Of a DNA stretch of 31,540 nt, positions 15,688 through 23,243 are shown in pieces. Under the pieces are notes generated by a model. That model ran no database searches, was not told where the DNA came from, and saw only the letters and a program-made list of their open reading frames with translations. Origin of the DNA: FEN-987 sp035524675. GTDB lineage: Archaea; Thermoproteota; Bathyarchaeia; 40CM-2-53-6. A program made the translations under genes and the position numbers. The stretch is from NCBI GenBank assembly GCA_035524675.1, contig DATKOK010000066.1, positions 1 to 31,540 of the forward strand, given 5' to 3'. Each line of letters starts with the position of its first letter. Positions within the stretch are counted from its first letter, which is position 1.

Positions 15688-17358
15688 ATGTCAGAAGGAA
15701 ATGTTCCCGTCATCATATTGAAAGAAGGTGCAACCAGAACACGCGGTCGAGATGCTCAGCGAAACAACATCCTTGCCGCAAAGGTGATTACTGAAACTAT
15801 TCGGACAACACTTGGTCCGCAAGGAATGGACAAAATGCTCGTCAGCGGACTCAGCGACGTTGTGATAACGAACGACGGCGCTACGATCATGAAGGAGCTT
15901 GATGTGCAACATCCAGCAGCCAAAATGCTCGTCGAAGTGGCAAAGAGCCAGGATAATGAGGTCGGAGATGGAACGACGACGGCGGTCGTGCTCACCGGCG
16001 AACTTCTTTCCAAAGCCGAGAAATTGCTCGACCAAGAGGTCCACCCGACAGTTATCGTTGAAGGGTACAAGAAAGCCTCCGAGAAAGCTCTGGAAATTTT
16101 GGACGGCTTGGCAATTCCAATTGACGCCAAAGACGATAAGATGCTGATGCGTGTCGCCATGACCTCAATGGGAACTAAAGCCCAGTCTGAATCAAGAGAC
16201 CATTTCGCGACTTTGGCAGTGAAAGCAGTTAGTCAAGTCGCTGAAGAAAGAGGAGGTAAATACGTTGCCGATATAGACAGGATAAAGGTGCTAAAGAAGA
16301 AAGGAGAGAGCATGGAAGAGAGTGAACTTGTCAAAGGCATAGTTGTTGACAAGGAAATCTCTCATTCTCAAATGCCAAAACAAGTCAAGAACGCGAAGAT
16401 AGCACTACTGAACGCGAAGATCGAGATCGAGAAGACCGAGTTCGACGCAAAGATAAACATCAATTCGCCAGATCAGATGAAGCAATTCCTAGACGAGGAA
16501 GAAGCCATGCTGAGGGAAATGACTAACAAAGTGGCGAGCAGTGGAGCAAACGTCATATTCTGCGAAAAAGGAATTGACGACCTCGCTCTTCACTTTCTCG
16601 CCAAGAAGAACATCATGGCGGTCAAGAACATTAGCAGTAACGATATGGAAAAGCTCGCGAAGGCCACAGGGGGCACGATCCTCGCCAGCACTAAAGACCT
16701 CACCGCCGAAACCCTCGGCGAGGCAAAACTAGTGGAAGAGGTGAAGATCGGCGACGACAAGCTAGTCTACGTTCGCGATTGCAAAGACCCTAGGGCTGTA
16801 ACTGTAGTCCTAAGAGGCGGATCCGACCATGTGGTAGACGAGGCTGAGCGATCGTTCCACGACGCCTTATGCGTAGTTAGAAACGCAGTGGAAGACCAGA
16901 AAGTAGTAGCAGGAGGAGGAGCACCGGAAGCTGAAACGGCAAAGCAACTTCGTGAGTACGCGGTCAGAGTAGGAGGGCGAGAACAACTCGCGATCGAAGC
17001 CTATGCCGAAGCATTAGAAGCAATCCCACTCACCATCGCGGAGAACGCCGGATTGGATCCAATCGATATCATGGTCGAGATCAGGTCGAAGCATTCCGAT
17101 CCGCAAAACAAATGGTTCGGAGTTCAAACACGAACAGGGAAGATAGTTGACATGCTAGCGGAAAACGTACTGGAACCACTCAGAGTCAAGCAACAAGTCA
17201 TCAAGTCCGCGACTGAAGCGGCAAGCATGTTGCTGAGAATTGACGACGTTGTCTCCTCGAAGGGAGCCAAAGAAGGCGGCCCACCAGGAGGAATGCCACC
17301 AGGCGGAATGGGCGGCATGCCAGGTGGAATGCCGGGCGGAATGCCTGGAATGATGTAA
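15688..17358 (+). CDS. Thermosome (group II chaperonin) subunit
   Basis: This ATP-driven protein-folding subunit (556 residues) builds the double-ring archaeal chaperonin. Nucleotide-site motifs are TLGPQGMDKML (residues 41-51), VVITNDGATI, the catalytic GDGTTTAVV (from residue 93) and VVAGGGAPEAE. The helical-protrusion region replaces a GroES-type lid, as in all group II members. The tail (about residues 530-556) is a run of Gly-Gly-Met repeats, the flexible tail that projects into the cavity. Archaea often carry two or three paralogues; only one is here, so thsA cannot be told from thsB. It has its own TATA box and a hairpin terminator downstream. Confidence 0.97.
   Translation: MSEGNVPVIILKEGATRTRGRDAQRNNILAAKVITETIRTTLGPQGMDKMLVSGLSDVVITNDGATIMKELDVQHPAAKMLVEVAKSQDNEVGDGTTTAVVLTGELLSKAEKLLDQEVHPTVIVEGYKKASEKALEILDGLAIPIDAKDDKMLMRVAMTSMGTKAQSESRDHFATLAVKAVSQVAEERGGKYVADIDRIKVLKKKGESMEESELVKGIVVDKEISHSQMPKQVKNAKIALLNAKIEIEKTEFDAKININSPDQMKQFLDEEEAMLREMTNKVASSGANVIFCEKGIDDLALHFLAKKNIMAVKNISSNDMEKLAKATGGTILASTKDLTAETLGEAKLVEEVKIGDDKLVYVRDCKDPRAVTVVLRGGSDHVVDEAERSFHDALCVVRNAVEDQKVVAGGGAPEAETAKQLREYAVRVGGREQLAIEAYAEALEAIPLTIAENAGLDPIDIMVEIRSKHSDPQNKWFGVQTRTGKIVDMLAENVLEPLRVKQQVIKSATEAASMLLRIDDVVSSKGAKEGGPPGGMPPGGMGGMPGGMPGGMPGMM
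17278..17355 (+). repeat. Short tandem repeat coding the Gly-Gly-Met chaperonin tail
   Basis: Degenerate GGX GGN ATG CCN units repeat about six times and encode GGM/PGGM. It is inside the thermosome gene and explained by the protein tail rather than by a mobile or structural DNA repeat. Confidence 0.6.
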
Positions 17359-17384
17359 GCAGAGCCAGACCAAACCTAGTCTAA

Positions 17385-17426
17385 ACAGCAGTAACCTTCG
17401 ACTGTCTACTGCTGTCTCCGCTTTTC
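17385..17426. terminator. Hairpin terminator between thermosome and aldehyde dehydrogenase
   Basis: ACAGCAGTA (17385-17393) pairs perfectly with TACTGCTGT (17407-17415) around a 13-base loop. On the plus strand it is followed by a pyrimidine-rich CTCCGCTTTTC. It lies between two convergent stop codons and could act in both directions. Confidence 0.55.
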
Positions 17427-17441
17427 CTTACCGAACCTCAG

Positions 17442-19085
17442 TCAGTTGACAATCCATCTCGACTGCTCCCGCATGAACTGTTGAACGTAGTATGGTCCGA
17501 GCCCGCTCTTGCCTGATGATCCACTTCCCTTCCATCCTCCGAACGAATTGACTCCGGGCCATGCGCCTGTGGTTGCTCCAGCCCGACGGTTCGCGTAAGT
17601 TACGCCTGCCTGAATCTGATCAAAGAAAGTTGCCATCTCCTTGCGATTCTTTGTGTAAATCCCTGCACACAATCCATATTCCGACCTGTTAGCAAGCTCC
17701 AATCCCTGCTCGAATGATTGAATCTCTCCAATCATTAGGAATGGTACAAACAGTTCATCCATGAATAGTCGATGCGATGCAGGCAAGCCATCGACAGCGG
17801 CGGGTTCGACGAAGTATCCGTTGGCATAATCACCAGCAGACAGAACGTGACCGCCAACGATGAAATTGCCCCCATCGTTTCGAGCTTCGTCCGAGGCTTT
17901 GGCGTACGTGTCAACTGCTGCCCGATTTACGAGAGGCCCAAGAAACGTCTCTTTTCGAGTAGGATCGCCGATCTTCACGAACTTTTGAGTGTAGTCATTT
18001 AGTAGGTTAACGAATCTTTTCTTGACATTCTGATGGACGTAGACACGGGAGCAGGCGCTGCACTTTTGACCGCCAAATCCGAAGGCGGCGCGCATCACGC
18101 CTTCTGCAGCTTGATCCAGATCAGCTGTTTCACAGATGATGGCCGGATTCTTTCCTCCCATCTCGGTGATGATTGGTTTCGGGTAATCTGATGAGAATTG
18201 GCGGTATAACCGCATGCCGACGTCTTTAGATCCCGTGAAGACGAAACCGTCTACATGTTTGTTTTCCTGCAACTCTACTCCAACCGTTCCTCCTGGCCCC
18301 GTTACGAGATTGAAGACCCCTCGGGGTATGCCAGCGTCCAAAAACGCTCTGGACATCTCATAGCCGAGGACCGGCGATTCGCTGGATGGTTTGTACACAA
18401 CCGTATTACCTGCCGCTAGCGCGCCCGATGACATTCCAGTGGAGAGCGCGAGAGGAAAATTCCATGGCCCTACTACCGCCCACACTCCGTAAGGACGCAA
18501 TATGCTTGCGGTCTCTTGTTTTGGTCCGGGTGATTCCAAGGGTTTTACGAATCCATTACTCATCTCCATCTGTTCACAGTAGTATCGAATCAGCTCGACT
18601 GATTCGTTTACTTCAGCTAGGGATTCGGCTCTGTTCTTACCTACCTCGAGTGCCATTAGGGCAGCCAGAGCGTAACGGCGTCTCAATAGGATGTCTGCAG
18701 CTCGGCGCAGGATACGTATTCGCTCTTTGTACGGTTTGGAGCTCCAATTAGGAAATGCAGCTCTGGCGGCATCTATCGCTGCTTTTGCGTCGTCTCGATT
18801 CCCCTTCGGAAAATAGCTCACAACAATATTCGTATTCAGAGGACTCGCATGCGTGTACTCTTCGCCCGTTGAGTTCCATTTTTCACCATTTATGAGCATT
18901 GAATAGTGGGCGCCTGAGCGCGCTCGTGCTTCTTCTACCGCGTGATCGTATGCCTCATCGTCTTTTGGCGTTATGGTAAGAGTCGCGTACGTGATCTTAG
19001 GTACCTTACTCTTCCCGGCAGTTCTTCTTTTGGTCAACTTCTTGCGCGATACCAAATTCTGAACCCGTGGAGCGCGTCTGACCAA
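17442..19085 (-). CDS. Aldehyde dehydrogenase, probable 1-pyrroline-5-carboxylate dehydrogenase
   Basis: This NAD(P)-dependent aldehyde dehydrogenase shows VGPWNFPLA, the nucleotide-loop GFVFTGSKDVG, catalytic Glu308 (ITEMGGKNP) and catalytic Cys342 in GGQKCSACSR. The last motif is characteristic of L-glutamate-gamma-semialdehyde (P5C) dehydrogenases of the RocA/PutA group, which finish proline breakdown. No proline dehydrogenase is nearby, so the substrate remains an inference. The 547-residue frame opens with TTG at 19085 and about 28 Lys/Arg-rich residues that homologues would not need. A TATA-like sequence at 19091-19097 would put the transcript start near 19068. TTG codons at 19055 or 19037 are therefore credible true starts. 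Confidence 0.9.
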   Translation of the reverse strand: MVRRAPRVQNLVSRKKLTKRRTAGKSKVPKITYATLTITPKDDEAYDHAVEEARARSGAHYSMLINGEKWNSTGEEYTHASPLNTNIVVSYFPKGNRDDAKAAIDAARAAFPNWSSKPYKERIRILRRAADILLRRRYALAALMALEVGKNRAESLAEVNESVELIRYYCEQMEMSNGFVKPLESPGPKQETASILRPYGVWAVVGPWNFPLALSTGMSSGALAAGNTVVYKPSSESPVLGYEMSRAFLDAGIPRGVFNLVTGPGGTVGVELQENKHVDGFVFTGSKDVGMRLYRQFSSDYPKPIITEMGGKNPAIICETADLDQAAEGVMRAAFGFGGQKCSACSRVYVHQNVKKRFVNLLNDYTQKFVKIGDPTRKETFLGPLVNRAAVDTYAKASDEARNDGGNFIVGGHVLSAGDYANGYFVEPAAVDGLPASHRLFMDELFVPFLMIGEIQSFEQGLELANRSEYGLCAGIYTKNRKEMATFFDQIQAGVTYANRRAGATTGAWPGVNSFGGWKGSGSSGKSGLGPYYVQQFMREQSRWIVN

Positions 19086-19091
19086 TCCGTA

Positions 19092-19346
19092 TTATAGGTT
19101 TGCCCAGAAATTTCCTAAACGGGTAGCAAGCCTTACTAGTTTCAAAAAGGCGTCTTCTCCGCGAGACATATGACCAGCCCCATCGACCAAGGGAAAAGTT
19201 GGAAGTTCTCCCACGTAAGTGCGTACTCGGAAAACGTCTGCGAAACGTTCACAGACGCTAATGGGAAAATTCACTACCGATGGCTCTATCCAGACGGAAA
19301 AATCGAATACATCTGTTCCTGTCACAGATTCCTGAACAAATAGCAT
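19092..19346 (-). CDS. Hypothetical protein, 84 residues
   Basis: I did not recognise this protein. The ATG (19344-19346) follows directly on the TGA of the DRG GTPase with no intervening base, and its stop lies seven bases before the dehydrogenase frame. The layout fits the middle gene of a three-gene operon. The sequence is soluble-looking, with mixed hydrophobic and charged residues (SVWIEPSVVNFPISVCERF) and a basic C-terminal helix (LKLVRLATRLGNF). No known motif is seen. The evidence is position and an uninterrupted frame only, so it could be a chance frame in a spacer. Confidence 0.5.
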   Translation of the reverse strand: MLFVQESVTGTDVFDFSVWIEPSVVNFPISVCERFADVFRVRTYVGELPTFPLVDGAGHMSRGEDAFLKLVRLATRLGNFWANL

Positions 19347-20441
19347 TCACTTGATTATCGTGATTACGTCACGATCCTTCAACACATGATTCATGCCTAC
19401 ACGTTGAGGGCTGAACCTTACGCTGCTACCAGAAACCAAAGCATACTTGGCTTCTCCAGCGAACCTTCGGTGGATCTTCTGACACACGTCAGTAACCGTT
19501 GATCCCGCGGTAAGTATCAACGGTTCTTCATAGTCTGGCTCGTCATTCCGAGGCTTCAAATACACTCTAATGAAATCAAGCCGGCGATAGATCGCCTCCT
19601 TAACGTTCTCAATGTTCAGGTTCTGGTCCGCAGAGATCGGAATGAAATCCTCTCCAATTCGTTTCCGCGCTTCATCAACGTACTTCGAACTGACCAAGTC
19701 CACCTTGTTCAATACGGTCAGTGCGGGCACATACTTGCGATTTCCCGCTACAACGTCAATCAGCTGATCATCTGAAACGTCCTCTCTAAGAATTACATTT
19801 GCCTGATGTATCTTGTACACGTTCAGAATTCCGCGAATTGTTGCATCATCTAATTTGGTGAGTTTGCAGGTTACCGTGACCCCAAGGCCACCCTGATCCG
19901 TTGGTTCAATCATCACATTGGGGCGGCGAGTGTTAACTCGAATGCCCATTTCGTAGAGTTCCTTCTTCAGCGTGCTGATTTGGTCCGGTTGAAAAACGTC
20001 CAAAACAAGTAGAATGAGATCCGCGTTTCGAGCTACGGCAAGTACCCTTCTACCTCTGCCGGTTCCGCTTGCTGCTCCTGAGATTATCCCGGGGAGATCC
20101 AGGATCTGTATCTTTGCCCCATTGTATTCCAGAAGTCCAGGAACTACCGTCAGTGTCGTGAACGCATACGATGCAACCTTAGACTTGGCATTCGTAAGCC
20201 GATTGAGAAGAGTTGACTTCCCCACACTGGGTAAGCCGATTAGTACAACAGTTGAATCTCCACCTTTCTTCACTTCAAATCCTGCGCCGCCAGATGATTT
20301 CGAACGTTGAGCTACTTCCTGTTCAGCCTTAAGCTTCGCAAGTTTCGCCTTCAACAATCCGATATGGTGTTCTGTATGTTTATGCACCTGAGTTCTTTTC
20401 ATCTCCTCCTCGATGGCCTTGATCTTCTCAGGTAACCCCAT
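19347..20441 (-). CDS. DRG/OBG-type GTPase with TGS domain
   Basis: This translation-linked GTPase of the DRG (developmentally regulated GTP-binding protein) family is present in archaea and eukaryotes. In order there is an N-terminal basic helical region (residues 1-45, with HIGLLKAKLAKLK). The G domain has Walker A GLPSVGKS (69-76), G3 DLPG and G4 NKVD, interrupted by the helical S5D2L-like insertion, and ISAD follows. The C-terminal TGS domain (about 285-364) is the usual RNA/ribosome contact. I chose ATG at 20441 over the in-frame codon at 20474 because AGAGGG sits six bases before it and homologues begin MG(I/L)PEKIK. The 84-residue unknown starts immediately after its stop. Confidence 0.94.
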   Translation of the reverse strand: MGLPEKIKAIEEEMKRTQVHKHTEHHIGLLKAKLAKLKAEQEVAQRSKSSGGAGFEVKKGGDSTVVLIGLPSVGKSTLLNRLTNAKSKVASYAFTTLTVVPGLLEYNGAKIQILDLPGIISGAASGTGRGRRVLAVARNADLILLVLDVFQPDQISTLKKELYEMGIRVNTRRPNVMIEPTDQGGLGVTVTCKLTKLDDATIRGILNVYKIHQANVILREDVSDDQLIDVVAGNRKYVPALTVLNKVDLVSSKYVDEARKRIGEDFIPISADQNLNIENVKEAIYRRLDFIRVYLKPRNDEPDYEEPLILTAGSTVTDVCQKIHRRFAGEAKYALVSGSSVRFSPQRVGMNHVLKDRDVITIIK

Positions 20442-20484
20442 AAACAACCCTCTACGTGAAATGAACTGTAACACTATACGATAG

Positions 20485-20506
20485 AATCTTCCCGATAAGG
20501 AAGATT
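20485..20506. repeat. Perfect 8-bp inverted repeat upstream of the DRG gene
   Basis: AATCTTCC (20485-20492) and GGAAGATT (20499-20506) flank CGATAA. The element lies just upstream of a minus-strand TATA-like sequence (TATCGTAT, 20476-20483) for the DRG gene. It is a candidate operator or enhancer; function unknown. Confidence 0.5.
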
Positions 20507-20664
20507 GTTATCAGTTAAGTCAGGTTGGCTTTTCTCGACGATCCAGTTCGCTTTCGATGGCGTTGTTTTCTCTTCTGTCTTGTTCTTATCCTGAATGCAG
20601 CTCTGCTCAACCTGTGAGGCATTATTGACCGCTCCTACGATGCCTCTAAGACATCTATAGATAT

Positions 20665-21087
20665 ATGTTAAGCGCATCACTCAAAATTCATCGAGGAACC
20701 AAGTTGTCCGTCGAAGAATTAGCGAACAAAGGATCCGTCGTCTGCAAAGAAGCATTCGCATATCTCAGAGAGCAGTTAAAGGCAGACCCAAAAGTTGAGG
20801 AGACAGTGGAGTACGAACCGCTCAAGGAATGCGAAGCACCCAGCTACAATATACAAGAAACACCGAGGGTTAGAGTATTCTTCGGAGAGAAACTGGAGAT
20901 TTTCCTTTTCATCCCAGAGAGATCAGTACAGGCGATAAAGTCGGATCAAACGATACCTGAATCGTTAAGGGCCTGGGTTGACCGAGCGCAATTGGGTGGT
21001 ATGAGTCGACTCTTGAGAGTGCAAGTGGCCTCTAAGAAGGACGTTGAAGTTCTAATGCCTCTGGTTAAGGCTACAACACGTTCGTAA
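20665..21087 (+). CDS. Hypothetical protein, 140 residues
   Basis: This soluble mixed alpha/beta protein has no signal or membrane segment and was not recognised. It opens with ATG at 20665, divergent from the DRG GTPase, in an AT-rich stretch (TATAGATATATG), so the transcript may be leaderless. The N-terminal half is acidic and helical (EELANKGSVVCKEAFAYLREQL). The centre has a strand pattern (RVRVFFGEKLEIFLFIPE). The last part carries the 'SRLLRVQVASKKDVEVLMPLVKA' segment. It ends two bases from the convergent 126-residue gene. The composition matches the neighbours, and I regard it as a real gene of unknown role. Confidence 0.7.
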   Translation: MLSASLKIHRGTKLSVEELANKGSVVCKEAFAYLREQLKADPKVEETVEYEPLKECEAPSYNIQETPRVRVFFGEKLEIFLFIPERSVQAIKSDQTIPESLRAWVDRAQLGGMSRLLRVQVASKKDVEVLMPLVKATTRS

Positions 21088-21089
21088 GT

Positions 21090-21470
21090 CTATTCTCGCT
21101 CATTGTACTTTCGAACAAACTCCGGGTCAACCACGCCTGAGACCACCCTCTCACGCCCATCCGGGAGGATGACAGAAAGCCCTGTCGCATGATACGGAAG
21201 CTCCAACCGTTCGAGTCTCTCGAGATTTTCTGACTCGAATAGTTTCACCCATTTACCGTCGTGTTGCCGAAAGCAAAGTAACTTGACTACTCTTCTCTCT
21301 CCGAAGCCTCCAATCCTGCCGCCCGCTGATCCAGGAGAGGCTCCTGGCAATTCAAGTACGTACACACAGTTCTCGCCGTGCGCATTGTTGAACTCAATCG
21401 TCTGCTCAGCGACGAAAATGCGGCGACTCTTCTCATTCAGTAAGGATACTAACTCATCTAATGGGCTCAT
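21090..21470 (-). CDS. Hypothetical protein, 126 residues, downstream of OB-fold gene
   Basis: I did not recognise this protein. It starts with ATG at 21470, 38 bases after the stop of the OB-fold gene, so it is probably co-transcribed with it. The sequence is beta-rich with a Gly-rich turn (LPGASPGSAGGRIGGFGERRVVKLLCF). A C-terminal stretch reads LSVILPDGRERVVSGVVDPEFVRKYNERE. There is no membrane helix or metal-binding cysteine cluster. Pairing with a single-stranded-DNA-binding protein hints at a nucleic-acid role, but that is inference from position only. Confidence 0.7.
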   Translation of the reverse strand: MSPLDELVSLLNEKSRRIFVAEQTIEFNNAHGENCVYVLELPGASPGSAGGRIGGFGERRVVKLLCFRQHDGKWVKLFESENLERLERLELPYHATGLSVILPDGRERVVSGVVDPEFVRKYNERE

Positions 21471-21508
21471 TCCAGTGGACCGTAGGAAGATCGTCTAATT
21501 CTAGCCTG

Positions 21509-22174
21509 TCAGTTGGTAATTTGAGCCACAGGTTTCTTCGCGGGCTGTAACACGTTGAGAGCGCCAGTCTTTCGATTAAGCGAAAGCTGAATCTCACCTC
21601 GAAAGCTTCTAACTCGTGCGTCACGAATTTCGACGAGATCTCCCTCTGATATCGTATTGATCTGGTTATTCCAGATGGCTAACGGAATCTCACCCGTCCC
21701 ATCAGAAAGCGTTACTGAACACACCAGGAGAGGGTTCCCGTCCTTCGAAGTTACGGCGCGGACGTCCGATTTCTTAACAACGTGAGCTTTGAAGGAGACA
21801 CCCTTTAACCCAAATTTGAGATCGCGAATAGAGCTCTCTCTTCCGTCGGATTTAGGAGGTTCACGCTTACGGATACCTAGCCCGGCAAATTGCTCAGGCA
21901 GACGCCTTAGCTTCTCTACTGACTGATTCGCTATCTCCGCTTGACCGAACGGTTTGCTATTATAAGAAAACATATAGACACAAGAACTGTCGGACCGTTG
22001 ACGAAGTTCTATCGCGAACTTGCCGCACTTGCCTTTGCCGCGTTCTTGAGCGTTAAGCATCGCAGCGTGAAAGACTTGAGGAGCAATGTCATACTTCTCC
22101 GCCAGCTGAAGCATGTATAGTAAGTCTCGGTCTGATCCACGGGACTTTGGAAGGTATCTGAGAGCAATCGTCAT
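21509..22174 (-). CDS. OB-fold (RPA/SSB-like) protein with novel N-terminal domain
   Basis: The C-terminal half (about residues 115-210) is an RPA-type OB fold. 'SIRDLKFGLKGVSFKAHVVKKSDVR' is followed by 'VTLSDGTGEIPLAIWNNQINTISEGDLVEIRDARVRSFRGEIQLSL', with the D-G-T-G turn and terminal strand typical of archaeal single-stranded-DNA-binding proteins. The N-terminal 110 residues (DRDLLYMLQLAEKYDIAPQVF, then GKCGKFAIELRQRSDSSCVYMFS) are an unassigned domain with a helical start and a strand-rich end. A clear minus-strand TATA box (22207-22215) and a GAGG before the ATG support the start. A role in DNA replication or repair is likely but unproven. No zinc finger is present. Confidence 0.8.
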   Translation of the reverse strand: MTIALRYLPKSRGSDRDLLYMLQLAEKYDIAPQVFHAAMLNAQERGKGKCGKFAIELRQRSDSSCVYMFSYNSKPFGQAEIANQSVEKLRRLPEQFAGLGIRKREPPKSDGRESSIRDLKFGLKGVSFKAHVVKKSDVRAVTSKDGNPLLVCSVTLSDGTGEIPLAIWNNQINTISEGDLVEIRDARVRSFRGEIQLSLNRKTGALNVLQPAKKPVAQITN

Positions 22175-22206
22175 ATCTATTTCCTCAGTTGGTTGCTACA
22201 TCTCCG

Positions 22207-22215
22207 TTATAAATT
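22207..22215 (-). promoter_or_regulatory. TATA box of the OB-fold gene
   Basis: The minus strand reads AATTTATAA, about 36 bases upstream of the ATG at 22174. A GAGG lies shortly before the ATG. Together these give a short leader with a ribosome-binding site. Confidence 0.5.
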
Positions 22216-22278
22216 GCCCGAATTTCACGCCTCGAAAATCAGATTTCGAAGAGAGACTTAGTCAATTTTGAGTACAAT

Positions 22279-22286
22279 CTTATATT
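22279..22286 (+). promoter_or_regulatory. TATA box of the small membrane protein gene
   Basis: CTTATATT lies about 37 bases before the ATG at 22320, so transcription should start near 22310. A six-codon frame (ATG 22300 to TAA 22318-22320) overlaps the real ATG by one base, but it would start upstream of the predicted transcript. Confidence 0.45.
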
Positions 22287-22319
22287 CTGACCGCCGATTA
22301 TGCCGCTCGAAGATAGATA

Positions 22320-22685
22320 ATGGACATAATCGGCCTGCTGATTCACCTTATAGTCTCTGGGATCATCCTTGGGCTCTTCGTGTGGTTAGCCGCTAAAGCC
22401 CTAGGCGCCCCGAGGGCATCGTACTATCACGGAGTAATCACGGTAATATCTGCGGTGATTCTGGGTGACATCATCTCTTCCTTGATTCATGGATGGTTTG
22501 GCACAATCGTTGAGTTGGTTGTCGTTCTGCTGCTAATCAAACACTTCTTCGGCGTCGGCTGGGTTAAGGCGGTTGTAATCGCAGTCCTTGCAGTCATAAT
22601 AGCGATACTAATCGCTGCAGTTCTGGCGTTGATCGGATTTGCGTTTTTCGGATCCGCCCTGAAAGGCATGATTCCGGGTGTTTGA
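22320..22685 (+). CDS. Small integral membrane protein, four helices, unknown
   Basis: This 121-residue protein is almost entirely hydrophobic. Four membrane segments are visible, beginning roughly with IIGLLIHLIVSGIILGLFVWLAA, GVITVISAVILGDIISSLI, IVELVVVLLLIKHFF and VKAVVIAVLAVIIAILIAAVLALIGFAFF. Soluble loops are very short and mildly basic. No family signature was recognised, and a pore, scaffold or stress role would all be guesses. It has its own TATA box and ends 22 bases from a convergent unknown gene. Confidence 0.8.
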   Translation: MDIIGLLIHLIVSGIILGLFVWLAAKALGAPRASYYHGVITVISAVILGDIISSLIHGWFGTIVELVVVLLLIKHFFGVGWVKAVVIAVLAVIIAILIAAVLALIGFAFFGSALKGMIPGV

Positions 22686-22707
22686 ATCCGTCCCAAGCGG
22701 CCGATAT

Positions 22708-23094
22708 TCAGGGTTTTGTGAAGTCACGTTTATCGACGTAAACGTTCATCGATTTCAGATATGAAGGCGAGGTCGGTGCAGACCCGGCTAGAGTGAAGAC
22801 AGAGTCCACGTGGAACTTGAAGCGGGCATCTTTGCTTGTGCCTGCGTAGGTCATCATAATTTCTCCCGGTCTCCCCGTCGCGCTCTTCTCATGTTGGATC
22901 TTTAGATTTCGATCCCTCTCGGTGAACCAGGAGGTAATTTCCTTCTTCAAAGTGGGCTCCACTTGATCGAAACTCAATCCTTTGTAATGCTGCTCAAAAT
23001 TCGTAGCAACTCCCTTTCTGCACTCCTTGGCCAACGCGGTCATGTATGCGAAAGCCTTCTCGACCAATTCTCGTCCTGAAGGGGTGTCAGTCAT
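22708..23094 (-). CDS. Hypothetical protein, about 128 residues
   Basis: This soluble, unrecognised protein has an N-terminal helical part (SGRELVEKAFAYMTALAKECRKGVATNFEQHY). It also has a beta-rich end (EIMMTYAGTSKDARFKFHVDSVFTLAGS). I chose ATG at 23094 over the in-frame GTG at 23106. The minus-strand TATA-like CTTTAAAA at 23125-23132 would start transcription near 23103, after the GTG. It is divergent from the BadF-type kinase. Confidence 0.7.
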   Translation of the reverse strand: MTDTPSGRELVEKAFAYMTALAKECRKGVATNFEQHYKGLSFDQVEPTLKKEITSWFTERDRNLKIQHEKSATGRPGEIMMTYAGTSKDARFKFHVDSVFTLAGSAPTSPSYLKSMNVYVDKRDFTKP

Positions 23095-23243
23095 TGACTT
23101 CCTCACAGCCTGGAATGGATGGCATTTTAAAGTCCATAAAAACCTTAGTCAACTGCCCTATTCTGGATGCAGGACTAAGAATCAAAGAGCGTCTCCAACA
23201 CAAACGCTTTTCATCTTACAGCAGTGAGGGCCAAACGATTAGG

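Noticed and set aside
20474..20680. 68-residue minus-strand frame upstream of the DRG gene
   Set aside because: It overlaps the start of the plus-strand 140-residue gene and covers the DRG promoter and its inverted repeat. It has low-complexity polar composition and no start signal.
22300..22320. Six-codon upstream frame overlapping the membrane protein ATG
   Set aside because: The expected transcript start from the TATA box at 22279-22286 lies downstream of its ATG, so it is unlikely to be translated.
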